Below, piece by piece: positions 24,504-32,857 of a DNA stretch of 64,000 nucleotides; position 1 is the first letter of the stretch; each line of letters begins with the position of its first letter. Position numbers and translations under genes: made by a program. The stretch covers positions 124,001-188,000 of the forward strand of contig NZ_JNKZ01000004.1 in assembly GCF_000702265.1 (NCBI RefSeq), written 5' to 3'. The notes under the pieces are model-generated. The model was not told the origin of the DNA, did no database searches, and saw only the letters and a list, made by a program, of their open reading frames with translations. This DNA comes from Butyrivibrio sp. NC2002 (lineage in GTDB: Bacteria > Bacillota > Clostridia > Lachnospirales > Lachnospiraceae).

Positions 24504-25202
24504 ATGAACATCATTAAAATATATGAATACATCGGAAGTATGGACGATATTGCTGTTGCCATAAGGCTTATACTTGCTCTTATTTTCGGAAGTCTGGTCG
24601 GATGGGAGCGCATATATACAAGGCACAGTGCAGGTATCAAAACCTTCGCTCTTGTAAGCCTTGGAGCAGCTGTTGCTACATCCCTTAATGTTTACCTTGC
24701 CATGATGCCTTCTCTCAATGCTGACGTAAGCCGCATTCCCGCAGGTGTTGTAAGCGGCATCGGTTTCCTTGGCGCCGGAACGATTCTTGTAACAGGCAGA
24801 AAACAGATAAAAGGTCTTACAACCGCAGCATCTTTATGGGTTACCGCCTGCATGGGCATGGCTCTTGGCGCAGGTTACATATCAGTCGGGATCATCTGCT
24901 TTGCCCTTATCATCATCGCTAATATCGTACTGATGCACCTTAGCATCGCGGTTGAAGAGCACAGCAAGTTCATGAGCATTTATGTCGAGGTTGAAAAAGA
25001 AGACGGCGTAAGCAGGCTCTCCCGAAGCATCAACGGAGAGGGGCACTCCATAAGCAGCATCAAAAAGAGTAAAGACAAAACTCTTAACTCCTCTGATGTA
25101 GCTCTTATTGTAGATATCGTACTTGATAAAAACAGGTCACATTCCGAAATATTAAATTCACTCAGTACTTTGGAATTCGTAAATTATGTAGAAGAAATCT
25201 AA
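24504..25202 (+). CDS. MgtC/SapB family membrane protein
   Basis: The 232-residue protein has four to five N-terminal membrane helices with the family core GSLVGWERIYTRHSAGIKT and GIGFLGAGTI, then a cytosolic ACT-like C-terminal part. The family is linked to magnesium or acid stress and, in some species, to ATP synthase control; no transport has been proven. The start at 24504 is chosen because AAAGGCGG precedes it; the frame also overlaps the end of the glycosyltransferase gene, but without a ribosome site. It lies 25 bp after that gene and ends before a shared terminator. Confidence 0.9.
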   Translation: MNIIKIYEYIGSMDDIAVAIRLILALIFGSLVGWERIYTRHSAGIKTFALVSLGAAVATSLNVYLAMMPSLNADVSRIPAGVVSGIGFLGAGTILVTGRKQIKGLTTAASLWVTACMGMALGAGYISVGIICFALIIIANIVLMHLSIAVEEHSKFMSIYVEVEKEDGVSRLSRSINGEGHSISSIKKSKDKTLNSSDVALIVDIVLDKNRSHSEILNSLSTLEFVNYVEEI

Positions 25203-25206
25203 AAAA

Positions 25207-25258
25207 AGGATGCTTTTAATTTGATACGTTGATCAAATATGAAGCATCCTCTTTTTCT
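25207..25258. terminator. Bidirectional terminator between the MgtC gene and the APC permease
   Basis: The stem AGGATGCTT / AAGCATCCT has an inner palindrome (ATTTGAT / GATCAAAT) and is flanked by CTTTTTCT on the plus strand and seven T on the minus strand. Confidence 0.85.
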
Positions 25259-25301
25259 ATCTTTATTTGTACTTTTTATTTATACTGCTTTCTTAACATC
25301 A

Positions 25302-26729
25302 TTATCTTTTTTTATTCTTTTCATTCTTTGCTATTATCGGCATGATCACACCAAGTGCTACAAGAACAAGCGGCGTAATAACGTTAAGAGCAAATGTGAA
25401 AGGATCTGTATCATACATTCCAAGTATGCAGCTTGCAGCTGTTATTGCAAAACACCAGCATCCAAAGAAAAGTGCTACAGCCTGATTTTTCACAAACTTG
25501 TACTCAGGATTGAATTTATCTTTTGCCTTTCTGAGCATTATATATGCAAAGAATACCCACAGGTAACGAAGAGGCATACAAACTGAGTTAAGCTTGGTAA
25601 GCTGTTTTAATACAGCAGCCGCACCGGGAACGAATGACTGGATAAGAATGATCGCGCCTGAAAGAACAGCAACCATCTTGATACCATTTACATAAGCTCC
25701 TGCATCGTTCTTCTTAAGAAGACCTGAAGGAATGAACTCTCTTGCATCCTCATTGTCAAGAAGCATGCGAAGAGGTGCATCGATACTGATAACAAGAGTA
25801 GAAAGCTGACCTACTGCATTGCAAAGCGCATAGATGATCATAAGCGCATTGCCGACATGATAGTAGTTGCCAAGCTTCTGGAATGCCCAGTATGCACCGT
25901 TTGAATTATATGCATTAAAGCTATCTGTTGACTCGTTTATAAGCGCAGGGTCAAACATCATTCCCATCGCAAATGTTCCAAGGATTGCACATACCACAAC
26001 CATGATCGCAAGTGTGATCATTGATTTAGGGAATCCTTTGCTGGGGTTTTCAACCTTGTTTACATAAGGAGAAATCTTCTCACAACCACCTACTGCAAAT
26101 ACAAGGATTGAAAGTGATGTGAAATACTTGACATTAAACTGCGGGATCAATGTTTTCGCTGTAATATCCATTGGCACAAAGCCCGCACCGGGATTGATTG
26201 CAGGTGCAGCAAACATCATAAGTATGTAAAGAATAGACATTACAAACATACTGGTTCCTGCAAGTGTAGCCAGCTTCTTAAGAGGGTTAAGTCCCCTTGA
26301 TGCAACATAGCAAAATACAAGCAGAATTGCGAATGTCAAAAGCTGAATAGCAATTGTGGGAAAGCTGTCATATGTCTCACCGTTTCGGAAAACAGCCCAG
26401 CTAAGAGCCTTGATACCGCCGGATGATTTTGATGCAATATAAGTGATATGACATGCCCAGTAAGTCCATCCTGCGTAATAGGCAAGCTTAGGACCTGTTG
26501 TACTCAAAATCCATGAGCTCACACCGCCGCCTGATTCCTTGAATGCGGAGCCAAGTTCACCGACCATAAGTGCATAAGGTACAAAATAAAGTGCAAACAT
26601 GAGTATCCAGCTGAAAATAACCTGAATACCATTAAAATAAATAAATCCATTTAATACATTTCCAAACCCCCACACTGTTGAAAATGCCATAAATGCCAGT
26701 GTTGACCACTTGATACGCTTTGAATCCAT
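25302..26729 (-). CDS. APC superfamily amino acid permease
   Basis: The 475-residue protein has about twelve membrane helices and imports or exchanges amino acids. The first helix has the substrate-site break FSTVWGFGNVLNG, and helix 2-3 has VGELGSAFKESGGGVSSWI, typical of the APC family, close to the glutamate:GABA antiporter branch. The substrate cannot be told from sequence. The gene stands alone, with a palindrome (26763-26780) in its leader that could be an operator. Confidence 0.88.
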   Translation of the reverse strand: MDSKRIKWSTLAFMAFSTVWGFGNVLNGFIYFNGIQVIFSWILMFALYFVPYALMVGELGSAFKESGGGVSSWILSTTGPKLAYYAGWTYWACHITYIASKSSGGIKALSWAVFRNGETYDSFPTIAIQLLTFAILLVFCYVASRGLNPLKKLATLAGTSMFVMSILYILMMFAAPAINPGAGFVPMDITAKTLIPQFNVKYFTSLSILVFAVGGCEKISPYVNKVENPSKGFPKSMITLAIMVVVCAILGTFAMGMMFDPALINESTDSFNAYNSNGAYWAFQKLGNYYHVGNALMIIYALCNAVGQLSTLVISIDAPLRMLLDNEDAREFIPSGLLKKNDAGAYVNGIKMVAVLSGAIILIQSFVPGAAAVLKQLTKLNSVCMPLRYLWVFFAYIMLRKAKDKFNPEYKFVKNQAVALFFGCWCFAITAASCILGMYDTDPFTFALNVITPLVLVALGVIMPIIAKNEKNKKR

Positions 26730-26762
26730 AACAACAAATACCTCCTTGTTTTTTTCGTATCA

Positions 26763-26780
26763 GTTTTGCAGGGGCAAAAC
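26763..26780. promoter_or_regulatory. Palindrome in the leader of the APC permease gene
   Basis: GTTTTGC-AGGG-GCAAAAC is a perfect 7-bp inverted repeat about 35 bp upstream of the permease start. No T-run follows on either strand, so a protein-binding operator is more likely than a terminator. Confidence 0.4.
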
Positions 26781-26911
26781 TCTAACATTATAACCCATAA
26801 TTAAAAAAATTTAAATATGACTCTTCCTGAAGTTTTAGCTAAAGCGCGTACAACCATACCTGGAATTGTAGTTTTGGCTTATCTCCCTTCTAAATAGCTC
26901 CTCATCTGCAT

Positions 26912-28324
26912 TTACAAAAAATCGTCCCCACTTATTACTTTCTGAACAACATCCTTATGCTCATTATTTTTTACTCCAGACGCAGAAATCAAAGTTATAT
27001 GAAGTGCACTATTAGGATTAGCCTCGTTACGAAAAGCATCCCTTTTGTGTATCAAATCATCCTCAACTTGTTTGGTTATAACATATTCCCTATCTGAAAA
27101 TTTCATCTCACATATGTTTATTATTCCATCTTTTCTATCAAGTAAAAGATCAATCTGTGCTCCCGGAACAGTTTTCTTGCTGCGCCATGCATATGCATTC
27201 GTTTCAACTCCACTTATCCCGAGTATTCTTTTTATCACATCAACATGATTAAGACAAAGAATTTCAAACGCATTGCCGCGCCATGCATAATACCCCGGAG
27301 AATTTATATAGTTTTCCCAGGATGAAATTCCACCATCCTCTATGCATTTTAGACTAAATAGTACAAACGGATCTATTATCTGGAAAATGTTCCCCTGCTT
27401 AGGTGTAGTAAAATCCTGATACTTTCTGATAAACCCACATTCTTCCAATTCACTTAAAGCCTTTGTTAATGGTTCTCCATCTCCTATGGTTTTTACTTTT
27501 GCAAGTTCTGTACGAAGCATACCATCTTTGCTTTTTGATAAAGCATCTATGATACTATTATGCTTACCTGGATTTTTAAAAAGAGAATCAAACAGGTTCT
27601 TATACTCATAATGCAAATCACCATACTCATTAAAAATAAGTGCATCAACATTCTGAGCAAGGCTAAGACCACTATTCAACATATTTAGATAAAAAGGAAT
27701 TCCACCAAATATCATGTATGTTTCAAGTATCTGCTTATTAGTCATTATCATATTATTCTGAGCTAAAAGCTCCTTGCATTCTGTTAATGAAAAAGGAGCC
27801 AGGTGAATTCTTCTGGTAATTCGATTGTAAAATCCACCGGTATCAGCAAGAAGATTATTTATTATCCAAGATGTCGCTGAACCACAAACGATCAACATTA
27901 GATCCTTCTGAGAAGATCCCCAGCTATTCCAAAAATAATCAAGTGCGCTCTTAAAATCTGATTTTGCCGTATCCATCCATGGCAATTCATCAAGAAAAAC
28001 TATGCGTCTTCCGCTTATAGAATTCCTTCTAACAGTTTTAGCTTCCAATACTTTTTTCAGCCTCATGAATGCTTCAAACCAATCTTTTGGTATTGAAGTA
28101 TCAGAACAACCATATTCCCTCAATGAAATATTAAAAGCCTTCAACTGTCCCCTAACATTTTGACTATTAATGCCGGTTGCATAAAACGAAAATCTTTCAT
28201 TAAAATATTCCTTAATCAGGAAAGTCTTTCCTACTCTTCGTCTTCCGTATACTACAATAAACTCCGGTCTACCTGAATTATTACATTGCCCCAGTATTTC
28301 CTTCTCGTTTATTCGTCCAATCAT
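26912..28324 (-). CDS. AAA ATPase of the ATPase_2/DUF234 family
   Basis: The 470-residue protein has Walker A GRRRVGKTFLI (about 27-37), Walker B IVFLDELPWMD, and a sensor region VCGSATSWI, followed by a winged-helix-like middle and a C-terminal DUF234 domain with a PD-(D/E)XK-like core (PGAQIDLLLD, then CEMKFS). Such ATPases are common in archaea and anaerobic bacteria; their role is unclear, but the nuclease-like end and frequent duplication suggest a selfish or defence function. An 18-bp inverted repeat (28339-28388) lies 15 bp before the start. Remnants of a second copy are found at 28519, 30036 and 32361. Confidence 0.9.
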   Translation of the reverse strand: MIGRINEKEILGQCNNSGRPEFIVVYGRRRVGKTFLIKEYFNERFSFYATGINSQNVRGQLKAFNISLREYGCSDTSIPKDWFEAFMRLKKVLEAKTVRRNSISGRRIVFLDELPWMDTAKSDFKSALDYFWNSWGSSQKDLMLIVCGSATSWIINNLLADTGGFYNRITRRIHLAPFSLTECKELLAQNNMIMTNKQILETYMIFGGIPFYLNMLNSGLSLAQNVDALIFNEYGDLHYEYKNLFDSLFKNPGKHNSIIDALSKSKDGMLRTELAKVKTIGDGEPLTKALSELEECGFIRKYQDFTTPKQGNIFQIIDPFVLFSLKCIEDGGISSWENYINSPGYYAWRGNAFEILCLNHVDVIKRILGISGVETNAYAWRSKKTVPGAQIDLLLDRKDGIINICEMKFSDREYVITKQVEDDLIHKRDAFRNEANPNSALHITLISASGVKNNEHKDVVQKVISGDDFL

Positions 28325-28338
28325 AATGCGCCCCTTAT

Positions 28339-28388
28339 AGATAATCCTCTAACTTATATCAAAAAGCTACTAAGTTAGAGGATTATCT
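28339..28388. promoter_or_regulatory. Long perfect inverted repeat upstream of the DUF234 ATPase
   Basis: The arms AGATAATCCTCTAACTTA (28339-28356) and its exact complement (28371-28388) surround a 14-base loop, starting 15 bp before the ATG at 28324. The same palindrome with 19-bp arms occurs at 32658-32707 in front of the degenerate copy. It may be an operator for autoregulation, or an mRNA hairpin limiting translation. Confidence 0.65.
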
Positions 28389-28518
28389 CGTATTTTTGCT
28401 TCATATTTATCTATTTCATTGTAATCCGATTTACACTGCATAGCAAGAGTAGGAATTGCTTTGGAATTCCAATTTCAATTTTCAAAGCCCAAACAACAAA
28501 AAAATTCATTATATATAG

Positions 28519-28546
28519 CATCTTTCTGAACAACGGACTTATGTTC
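28519..28546 (-). pseudogene. Fragment X of a second DUF234 ATPase (3' end)
   Basis: TTCTGAACAAC followed by CTTATG and TCA matches 26941-26964 near the 3' end of the intact ATPase at about 20 of 24 positions. It is short, so taken alone it would be weak; its position next to fragments Y and Z supports it. Confidence 0.4.
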
Positions 28547-28578
28547 AAAAACAAACTAATCTCAATAGTCCAATACGA

Positions 28579-29391
28579 TTATTGTTTAAACATATACCTA
28601 TACTTCCTCATCTGTTCAAAAACAATATTCCTTACACGATCTATCTCAGCTTGCTCATATCCATATGCATTTTCTAATATTGCATTAACATCATTTTTTG
28701 AAAAAGTAAATCTAAGGTGTGAACCATATATCGTTTCAGCGATATCAAGCTGTTCATCAAAATCCTGACAAAATGTTTTCGGTTCTACTGAATCTATAAG
28801 TTCATACATATCGCTTGTAATTGGATAGTCCATCTTAGTATCCGCAAGAAGCCCTGCACCCTGGTCAAAAAAAGGACAATATCTATAACTTCCGTCTGAA
28901 CACATTATCACTGCTATATTATGTGTATGCCTATCCTCATTTAGAAAAAAAGCATCTATAGCCATCATCTTGGCCATATACACCCCAAAGTTCCTTAACC
29001 CGGTCAGGTTCTCCGTCTTTGTCACGATGATTTTGAGCCTGTCTTCATGCTCACGCGTCTTGTAAATCATACTGTTTAAACCATTGCCATAGATGTTTAC
29101 AAACAACCGCTCTAAGGTAATGAGTTGCTCACCATCTTTCAAAAAGTCTTTACTTGATACTCCCATGTACACTTGTTTCTTGTAGATGATTTCTTCCTGA
29201 TCATAAGTAACAAACTCCGAAGCATCTAGAGAACTCTTCATCAACAGATGTGAGACTACATACTCAGCCAGGCCTTCGTAACCAGTATAATCCGCCTTAT
29301 ACCATATTCCATCCCGCTCAAACTTTAACTGATTACCCTTTGATGACTTTCTGTTAAGCTCTTTTTTATCCTTATCATACAGTTCTATCAT
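28579..29391 (-). CDS. HipA-like Ser/Thr kinase domain protein
   Basis: The 270-residue protein has a HipA-type catalytic loop N-E-D-R-H (151-155) followed by Asn158, and the metal-binding Asp176 in PFFDQG. The length is shorter than classic HipA (about 440), and no N-terminal subdomain 1 is visible. HipA kinases phosphorylate targets such as a tRNA synthetase and cause growth arrest; the target here is unknown. It follows the HTH gene by 4 bp with no good ribosome site of its own (AGGTGA touches the ATG), so translation is probably coupled. Together they look like a two-gene toxin-antitoxin system. Confidence 0.75.
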   Translation of the reverse strand: MIELYDKDKKELNRKSSKGNQLKFERDGIWYKADYTGYEGLAEYVVSHLLMKSSLDASEFVTYDQEEIIYKKQVYMGVSSKDFLKDGEQLITLERLFVNIYGNGLNSMIYKTREHEDRLKIIVTKTENLTGLRNFGVYMAKMMAIDAFFLNEDRHTHNIAVIMCSDGSYRYCPFFDQGAGLLADTKMDYPITSDMYELIDSVEPKTFCQDFDEQLDIAETIYGSHLRFTFSKNDVNAILENAYGYEQAEIDRVRNIVFEQMRKYRYMFKQ

Positions 29392-29395
29392 TCAC

Positions 29396-29944
29396 CTATC
29401 TCTCTATCTTTATCCAAAAATTGTCTTCTGCCATTCTCCCATCTGTCTTTTCAATGATCATAAGCGGATCATAAAAAGGTATATCCAATTCCTTAAGTAT
29501 CAGTTTCATCTTATCTCGCTCTTCGGGGAAACAACGTGATTTAAGGAATTCTTCATAATCATCAAACGAGGGATGCTCATTTTTTCCAAATGCACGAAAC
29601 AACAGATTATTCGTATAATTCTTAATTTGCACCTTCTGATTGATCGTATCAACATCAATTATTGTGCACACCGAATCATAATTGTAATACCACAACCTCA
29701 GCGGATATTTTTTTTTCGGAAGAACTAGTTCCTCTGCAATATCCGGATGCAGCATAACAATCTGCGCAAGCAGCGTCACTGGTCCGGTTATTTCTTTATC
29801 CGATGTCTCCCACCTTTCAATCGTAGGTTTTGAAACATTACAAAAAAGAGCAAACTCCGCCTGTGTCATTCCGAGCTTGCTCCTTAATAACTTAACATCA
29901 TTTGCCTTTATTGAATTTGGTGTAACATATTTTTTCACTCTCAT
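29396..29944 (-). CDS. HTH antitoxin-like regulator with C-terminal extension
   Basis: The 182-residue protein has an N-terminal XRE-type HTH (about 12-65: LRSKLGMTQAEFALFCNVS, KPTIERWETS). A 115-residue C-terminal extension follows, with FLKSRCFPEERDKMKLIL and FYDPLMIIEKTDGRMAED. That extension may correspond to the missing N-terminal lobe of the kinase encoded next, as HipS does in three-part HipBST systems; this is inference. The start at 29944 lies only six bases after a TATAAT box, so the mRNA is probably leaderless; upstream in-frame Met codons would overlap the operators. Two ACCATNA-type palindromes upstream fit autoregulation. Confidence 0.75.
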   Translation of the reverse strand: MRVKKYVTPNSIKANDVKLLRSKLGMTQAEFALFCNVSKPTIERWETSDKEITGPVTLLAQIVMLHPDIAEELVLPKKKYPLRLWYYNYDSVCTIIDVDTINQKVQIKNYTNNLLFRAFGKNEHPSFDDYEEFLKSRCFPEERDKMKLILKELDIPFYDPLMIIEKTDGRMAEDNFWIKIER

Positions 29945-29950
29945 ATCATC

Positions 29951-30006
29951 ATTATAACCATTAAAATGATGGTGTGTAAAGCGACTTTTACCATTATTTT
30001 GATGGT
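29951..30006 (-). promoter_or_regulatory. Promoter and paired operators of the HTH-HipA operon
   Basis: On the minus strand TTTACA (29980-29975), an 18-bp spacer and TATAAT (29956-29951) form a promoter ending six bases before the ATG. Palindrome 1, ACCATTAAAATGATGGT (29957-29973), fills the spacer; palindrome 2, ACCATTATTTTGATGGT (29990-30006), lies 33 bp away, three helical turns, so both would face the same side. Confidence 0.75.
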
Positions 30007-30035
30007 TTTTACAATTTTGTATCCTTGCATGAGAA

Positions 30036-30060
30036 GGAATCAAAGTTATATGAAGTACAT
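30036..30060 (-). pseudogene. Fragment Y of a second DUF234 ATPase
   Basis: AATCAAAGTTATATGAAGT is identical to part of 26986-27009 in the intact ATPase gene (22 of 24 over the longer stretch). In the intact gene this lies directly between the parts matched by fragments X and Z. Confidence 0.5.
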
Positions 30061-30066
30061 ATATAA

Positions 30067-30519
30067 TTATCTTAGCAATCTGTTATCAATAACTTCATCA
30101 TCCAATTCTTCAAGATTATGAACAACTTTATCTGTATTAACAACATGTATAGCAAAAGGCTCCCGCCCAAAGTCCATAAGATATCCAAGCCTAACTGTAA
30201 TGTCCTTGGTCTCAGCAATCTTCAAAAGCCATTTTGCACAGTTATTGCCACAAGCAGACGCATTAAAAATGTGCTCATCGTCGTTATCTATAAGAATCAA
30301 TGTCTTAACACCGCCAGATAAACGTTCCGGAGGAATCGGACCAAGTACAGGACTCTGTATAAGATTTGGTCCCACCACTTCAGATTTATCTATATCCAAT
30401 ATCATCTCTTTTGAAAGTGGCGTAGTAAGCCAATCATCAAAGTATTGATTATTGAAAAAAGTATCCGGGTCATAAATATAATTATCTTTTTCAAGTTCTC
30501 CATATATTATATTCAGCAT
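30067..30519 (-). CDS. DUF4869 family protein
   Basis: The 150-residue protein begins MLNIIYGELEKDNYIYDP and contains SPVLGPIPPERLSGGVKTLIL and ASACGNNCAKWLLKIAE, which I recognise as the DUF4869 family. No function is known. The start at 30519 has GAGG seven bases upstream and lies one base past the stop of the NTPase gene (30521), so the two are translated together. Families of this pair are seen together in Firmicutes as far as I recall, which suggests a functional unit. The 3' end touches ATPase fragment Y. Confidence 0.75.
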   Translation of the reverse strand: MLNIIYGELEKDNYIYDPDTFFNNQYFDDWLTTPLSKEMILDIDKSEVVGPNLIQSPVLGPIPPERLSGGVKTLILIDNDDEHIFNASACGNNCAKWLLKIAETKDITVRLGYLMDFGREPFAIHVVNTDKVVHNLEELDDEVIDNRLLR

Positions 30520-30520
30520 C

Positions 30521-31495
30521 TTATACCTCAATCTGCTTAGGAAGTTGATTTAGTATTTTTTTCATATTACCGTCTGTCATATAGGGCAGACCCAATTTTT
30601 TCTTGCTATAACTATATACTGTGCCTTGAGAGATGTCTGTTAAATACGCTTCATAAAACTGTTCCCAACTTACATATTTACAGCTATCAGCGTAATCATA
30701 TGTCTTAGCCAATTTATCTGAATCAACTCTATCACCCAATATTCCACTCTTTAGCAAAATATATTCAAAAGATTCCGGTGCATATAAAACACATTTTGCT
30801 CCATAGTTTTCTGCTTTTCTCAAAAAGAGCTCCACTTCAGATCCAAAAGCAGCCCCGTCTACAATAGCCAAAACATCTTTATGCTCTATCTTCAAAGAAG
30901 AAATCATATTTACTACATTACTTCTTCCTCCCGCTGATATACAGCTTTTAGGAAATATCCTAGCAAAACAATCATGACCAGAGTTCGAATCCTCCGTAAT
31001 TACTACTTCAGGTTTTAAGCTGGTACCATCGAAATTGTAGAGTTTATACATCTCATTATAAACTCTGTGTGGGTCTCTGTATTTCTTCGCATCTCTGTCA
31101 ACCCTTATCCCATATATCTCTTCTACACTGTACGATAGTTGTGGAAGACTATCCCTACAGATAATAACAAAATAGTTATCTGACTTATTAGCAATCTTTG
31201 CAAACTCATGTGTCTTAACAAAAGAGCTGTTTTCATCCAAAAAAACTATGTATCCATGCATAGCTTTAAGAAGCTCTGTCTGCAACTCATCATTTAACCG
31301 CAACGTTACACATTTTCGATCACAAGAAACTGTGACACCGGAACTAATTCCGGATTGATTGTAATCTGATATTAAATTAAACAAGCTGGTCTTCCCGGTA
31401 CCACTATCTCCTTGAATAATTGTTATATTTCTCTTAATTACAAAGTGATATGATACCCTGTTATTATAGACTCTGATATCATATTTACCGACCAT
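30521..31495 (-). CDS. P-loop NTPase partner of the DUF4869 protein
   Basis: The 324-residue cytosolic protein has Walker A GDSGTGKTS (29-37) in an ABC-like N-terminal part (KYDIRVYNNRVSYHFVIKR) and a Walker-B-like IVFLDENSS. The second half has VLAIVDGAAFGSEVELF followed by LYAPESFEYILL, resembling a TOPRIM-type fold, a combination seen in some OLD-like nucleases; this is a tentative reading. A GGAGG motif lies about 15 bases before the ATG, longer than usual. It is followed directly by the DUF4869 gene. Its role is unknown. Confidence 0.7.
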   Translation of the reverse strand: MVGKYDIRVYNNRVSYHFVIKRNITIIQGDSGTGKTSLFNLISDYNQSGISSGVTVSCDRKCVTLRLNDELQTELLKAMHGYIVFLDENSSFVKTHEFAKIANKSDNYFVIICRDSLPQLSYSVEEIYGIRVDRDAKKYRDPHRVYNEMYKLYNFDGTSLKPEVVITEDSNSGHDCFARIFPKSCISAGGRSNVVNMISSLKIEHKDVLAIVDGAAFGSEVELFLRKAENYGAKCVLYAPESFEYILLKSGILGDRVDSDKLAKTYDYADSCKYVSWEQFYEAYLTDISQGTVYSYSKKKLGLPYMTDGNMKKILNQLPKQIEV

Positions 31496-31537
31496 ATGGT
31501 ATTTTTAGTCCTCCTATAATATACTTTCCCATTGATA

Positions 31538-32314
31538 CTACACTATCAGAACCATATCTCCCTTAGTATTTTTCCTTGTCCATGTCTTCACTGTCTGTTC
31601 TTTTATAAACTTCACAAATCCCTCAATGTTGTCTGTATGATCAAATACCTCGAGCCCCATGTAATAGGTTCCCTTATCCTCATCAAATATAATAACCGGT
31701 GGCAAATCATTAACCATCAAAATGTAATTAAGAAGGGTTCTTCCAACTCTCCCATTACCATCCGCAAAAGCGTGTATTCTTTCAAAACTGCAATGAAACC
31801 ATGCTGCTGCCTTGAGTATTCTTGAAGGAGTATCCAAATCTGCTTCTTTTAATTCCCTACAAATAAATTGCATTTCTTCAGGAACATCCTCCGGAAGCAC
31901 TCCTACGGACATACCAACTCCATAGTAATTCTTCTTATAAGTGCCGGGGCGTTCTCCCTTCTGCCATCTACTCTCATCATAGCAACCATGACACAGCTTT
32001 TCCTGAATCTCAAGAACCAACTCTTCAGTAATCGGTTCTTTCTTAAGGATTTTATCCTTTAGAAATTCATAACAAACCCTCTGATTCTCAGTCTCAAAAA
32101 GAGCACGCAAATCTCCCGTGTATCCAATAACTTTTCCATTTTCAAATATTTCTCTTGTTTGGTGAATAGTAATCTGAGAACCTTCGATTCTGTTAGAATT
32201 GTATGCAAAAAGAATCCGGAAGTCATAGAGTACAACGTCCAGATCTGCAATACTTGAAATATTCTTTTCTTTCCATGATTTTATTACATCATCATAGGTA
32301 AAAGTGTCTGGCAT
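31538..32314 (-). CDS. Fic family AMP-transferase with N-terminal self-inhibition motif
   Basis: The 258-residue protein has the complete Fic motif HAFADGNGRVGR (181-192), with catalytic His181 and the Asn/Arg that bind ATP, so it should transfer AMP or a related group to a hydroxyl side chain. Near the N-terminus S-N-R-I-E-G (40-45) fits the class II inhibitory motif S/T-x3-E-G/N, whose Glu blocks ATP binding until released. Fic proteins act on GTPases, topoisomerases or on themselves; the target here is unknown. It is the upstream gene of a group with the NTPase and DUF4869 genes, 42 bp apart. Confidence 0.92.
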   Translation of the reverse strand: MPDTFTYDDVIKSWKEKNISSIADLDVVLYDFRILFAYNSNRIEGSQITIHQTREIFENGKVIGYTGDLRALFETENQRVCYEFLKDKILKKEPITEELVLEIQEKLCHGCYDESRWQKGERPGTYKKNYYGVGMSVGVLPEDVPEEMQFICRELKEADLDTPSRILKAAAWFHCSFERIHAFADGNGRVGRTLLNYILMVNDLPPVIIFDEDKGTYYMGLEVFDHTDNIEGFVKFIKEQTVKTWTRKNTKGDMVLIV

Positions 32315-32360
32315 ATTATAATATTCCTTTCGATTGTATCAAAAAAAGTCAGTTTTCTGT

Positions 32361-32707
32361 TCCTAGCCTCATTACGAAAAGGATTTCTTTTGTGTATCAG
32401 ATCATACTAAACTTGTTTATATAAACATATTCTTTATCTAAAAAAATGGATCTCACAAATGTTTATTATTCCATCTTTTCTATCAAGCAAAAATCAATCT
32501 GTACCTCGGAACAGTCTTCTTGCTACGCCATGCATTTAAATTCGTTTCGGCTTTACTTATTCCAAGTATTCTTGCATAAAACTAAAACCTTTCATTAAGA
32601 TATTCCCTAATCAGTAAAGTATTTCTCGTATATTCGTCTAATAATAATGTATCCTTTAGATAATCCTCTAACTTATACTTTTCAAATAATAAGTTAGAGG
32701 ATTATCT
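32361..32707 (-). pseudogene. Fragment Z: decayed 5' part of a second DUF234 ATPase with its upstream palindrome
   Basis: The region is co-linear with the intact ATPase: 32361-32575 matches 27017-27229, then after a deletion of about 950 bp 32572-32625 matches 28180-28235, then a deletion of about 65 bp and a match across the start codon to the upstream inverted repeat (32658-32707). Frameshifts and stops exclude a working protein. Confidence 0.85.
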
Positions 32708-32857
32708 TGCGTTTTTATGTTATATTTATCTATTTCGCCGTAATTCAATTTGCACTACATATCAAGATTATAACAGTATATGGTTCCAAAACATAAACTC
32801 TTTTACTAAAATAATACAAATCTCATAAATAAATTGATGAACAGGCTATGACTATTC
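32708..32857. other. Non-coding gap beside the ATPase relic
   Basis: The first part is still similar to 28389-28450 upstream of the intact ATPase (tatttatctatttc and tttgcactacat versus tttacactgcat), so the duplication included at least 100 bp of upstream DNA. Nothing else was seen before the flippase stop at 32858. Confidence 0.6.

Noticed and set aside
30980..31000. GTTCGAATCC, a tRNA T-arm-like word
   Set aside because: It lies within the P-loop NTPase coding region and no matching acceptor, D or anticodon arms surround it.
26912..32707. Insertion sequence or integrase-borne element as the cause of the accessory island
   Set aside because: No transposase, integrase, terminal inverted repeats or target duplications could be found; only ATPase fragments mark the boundaries.
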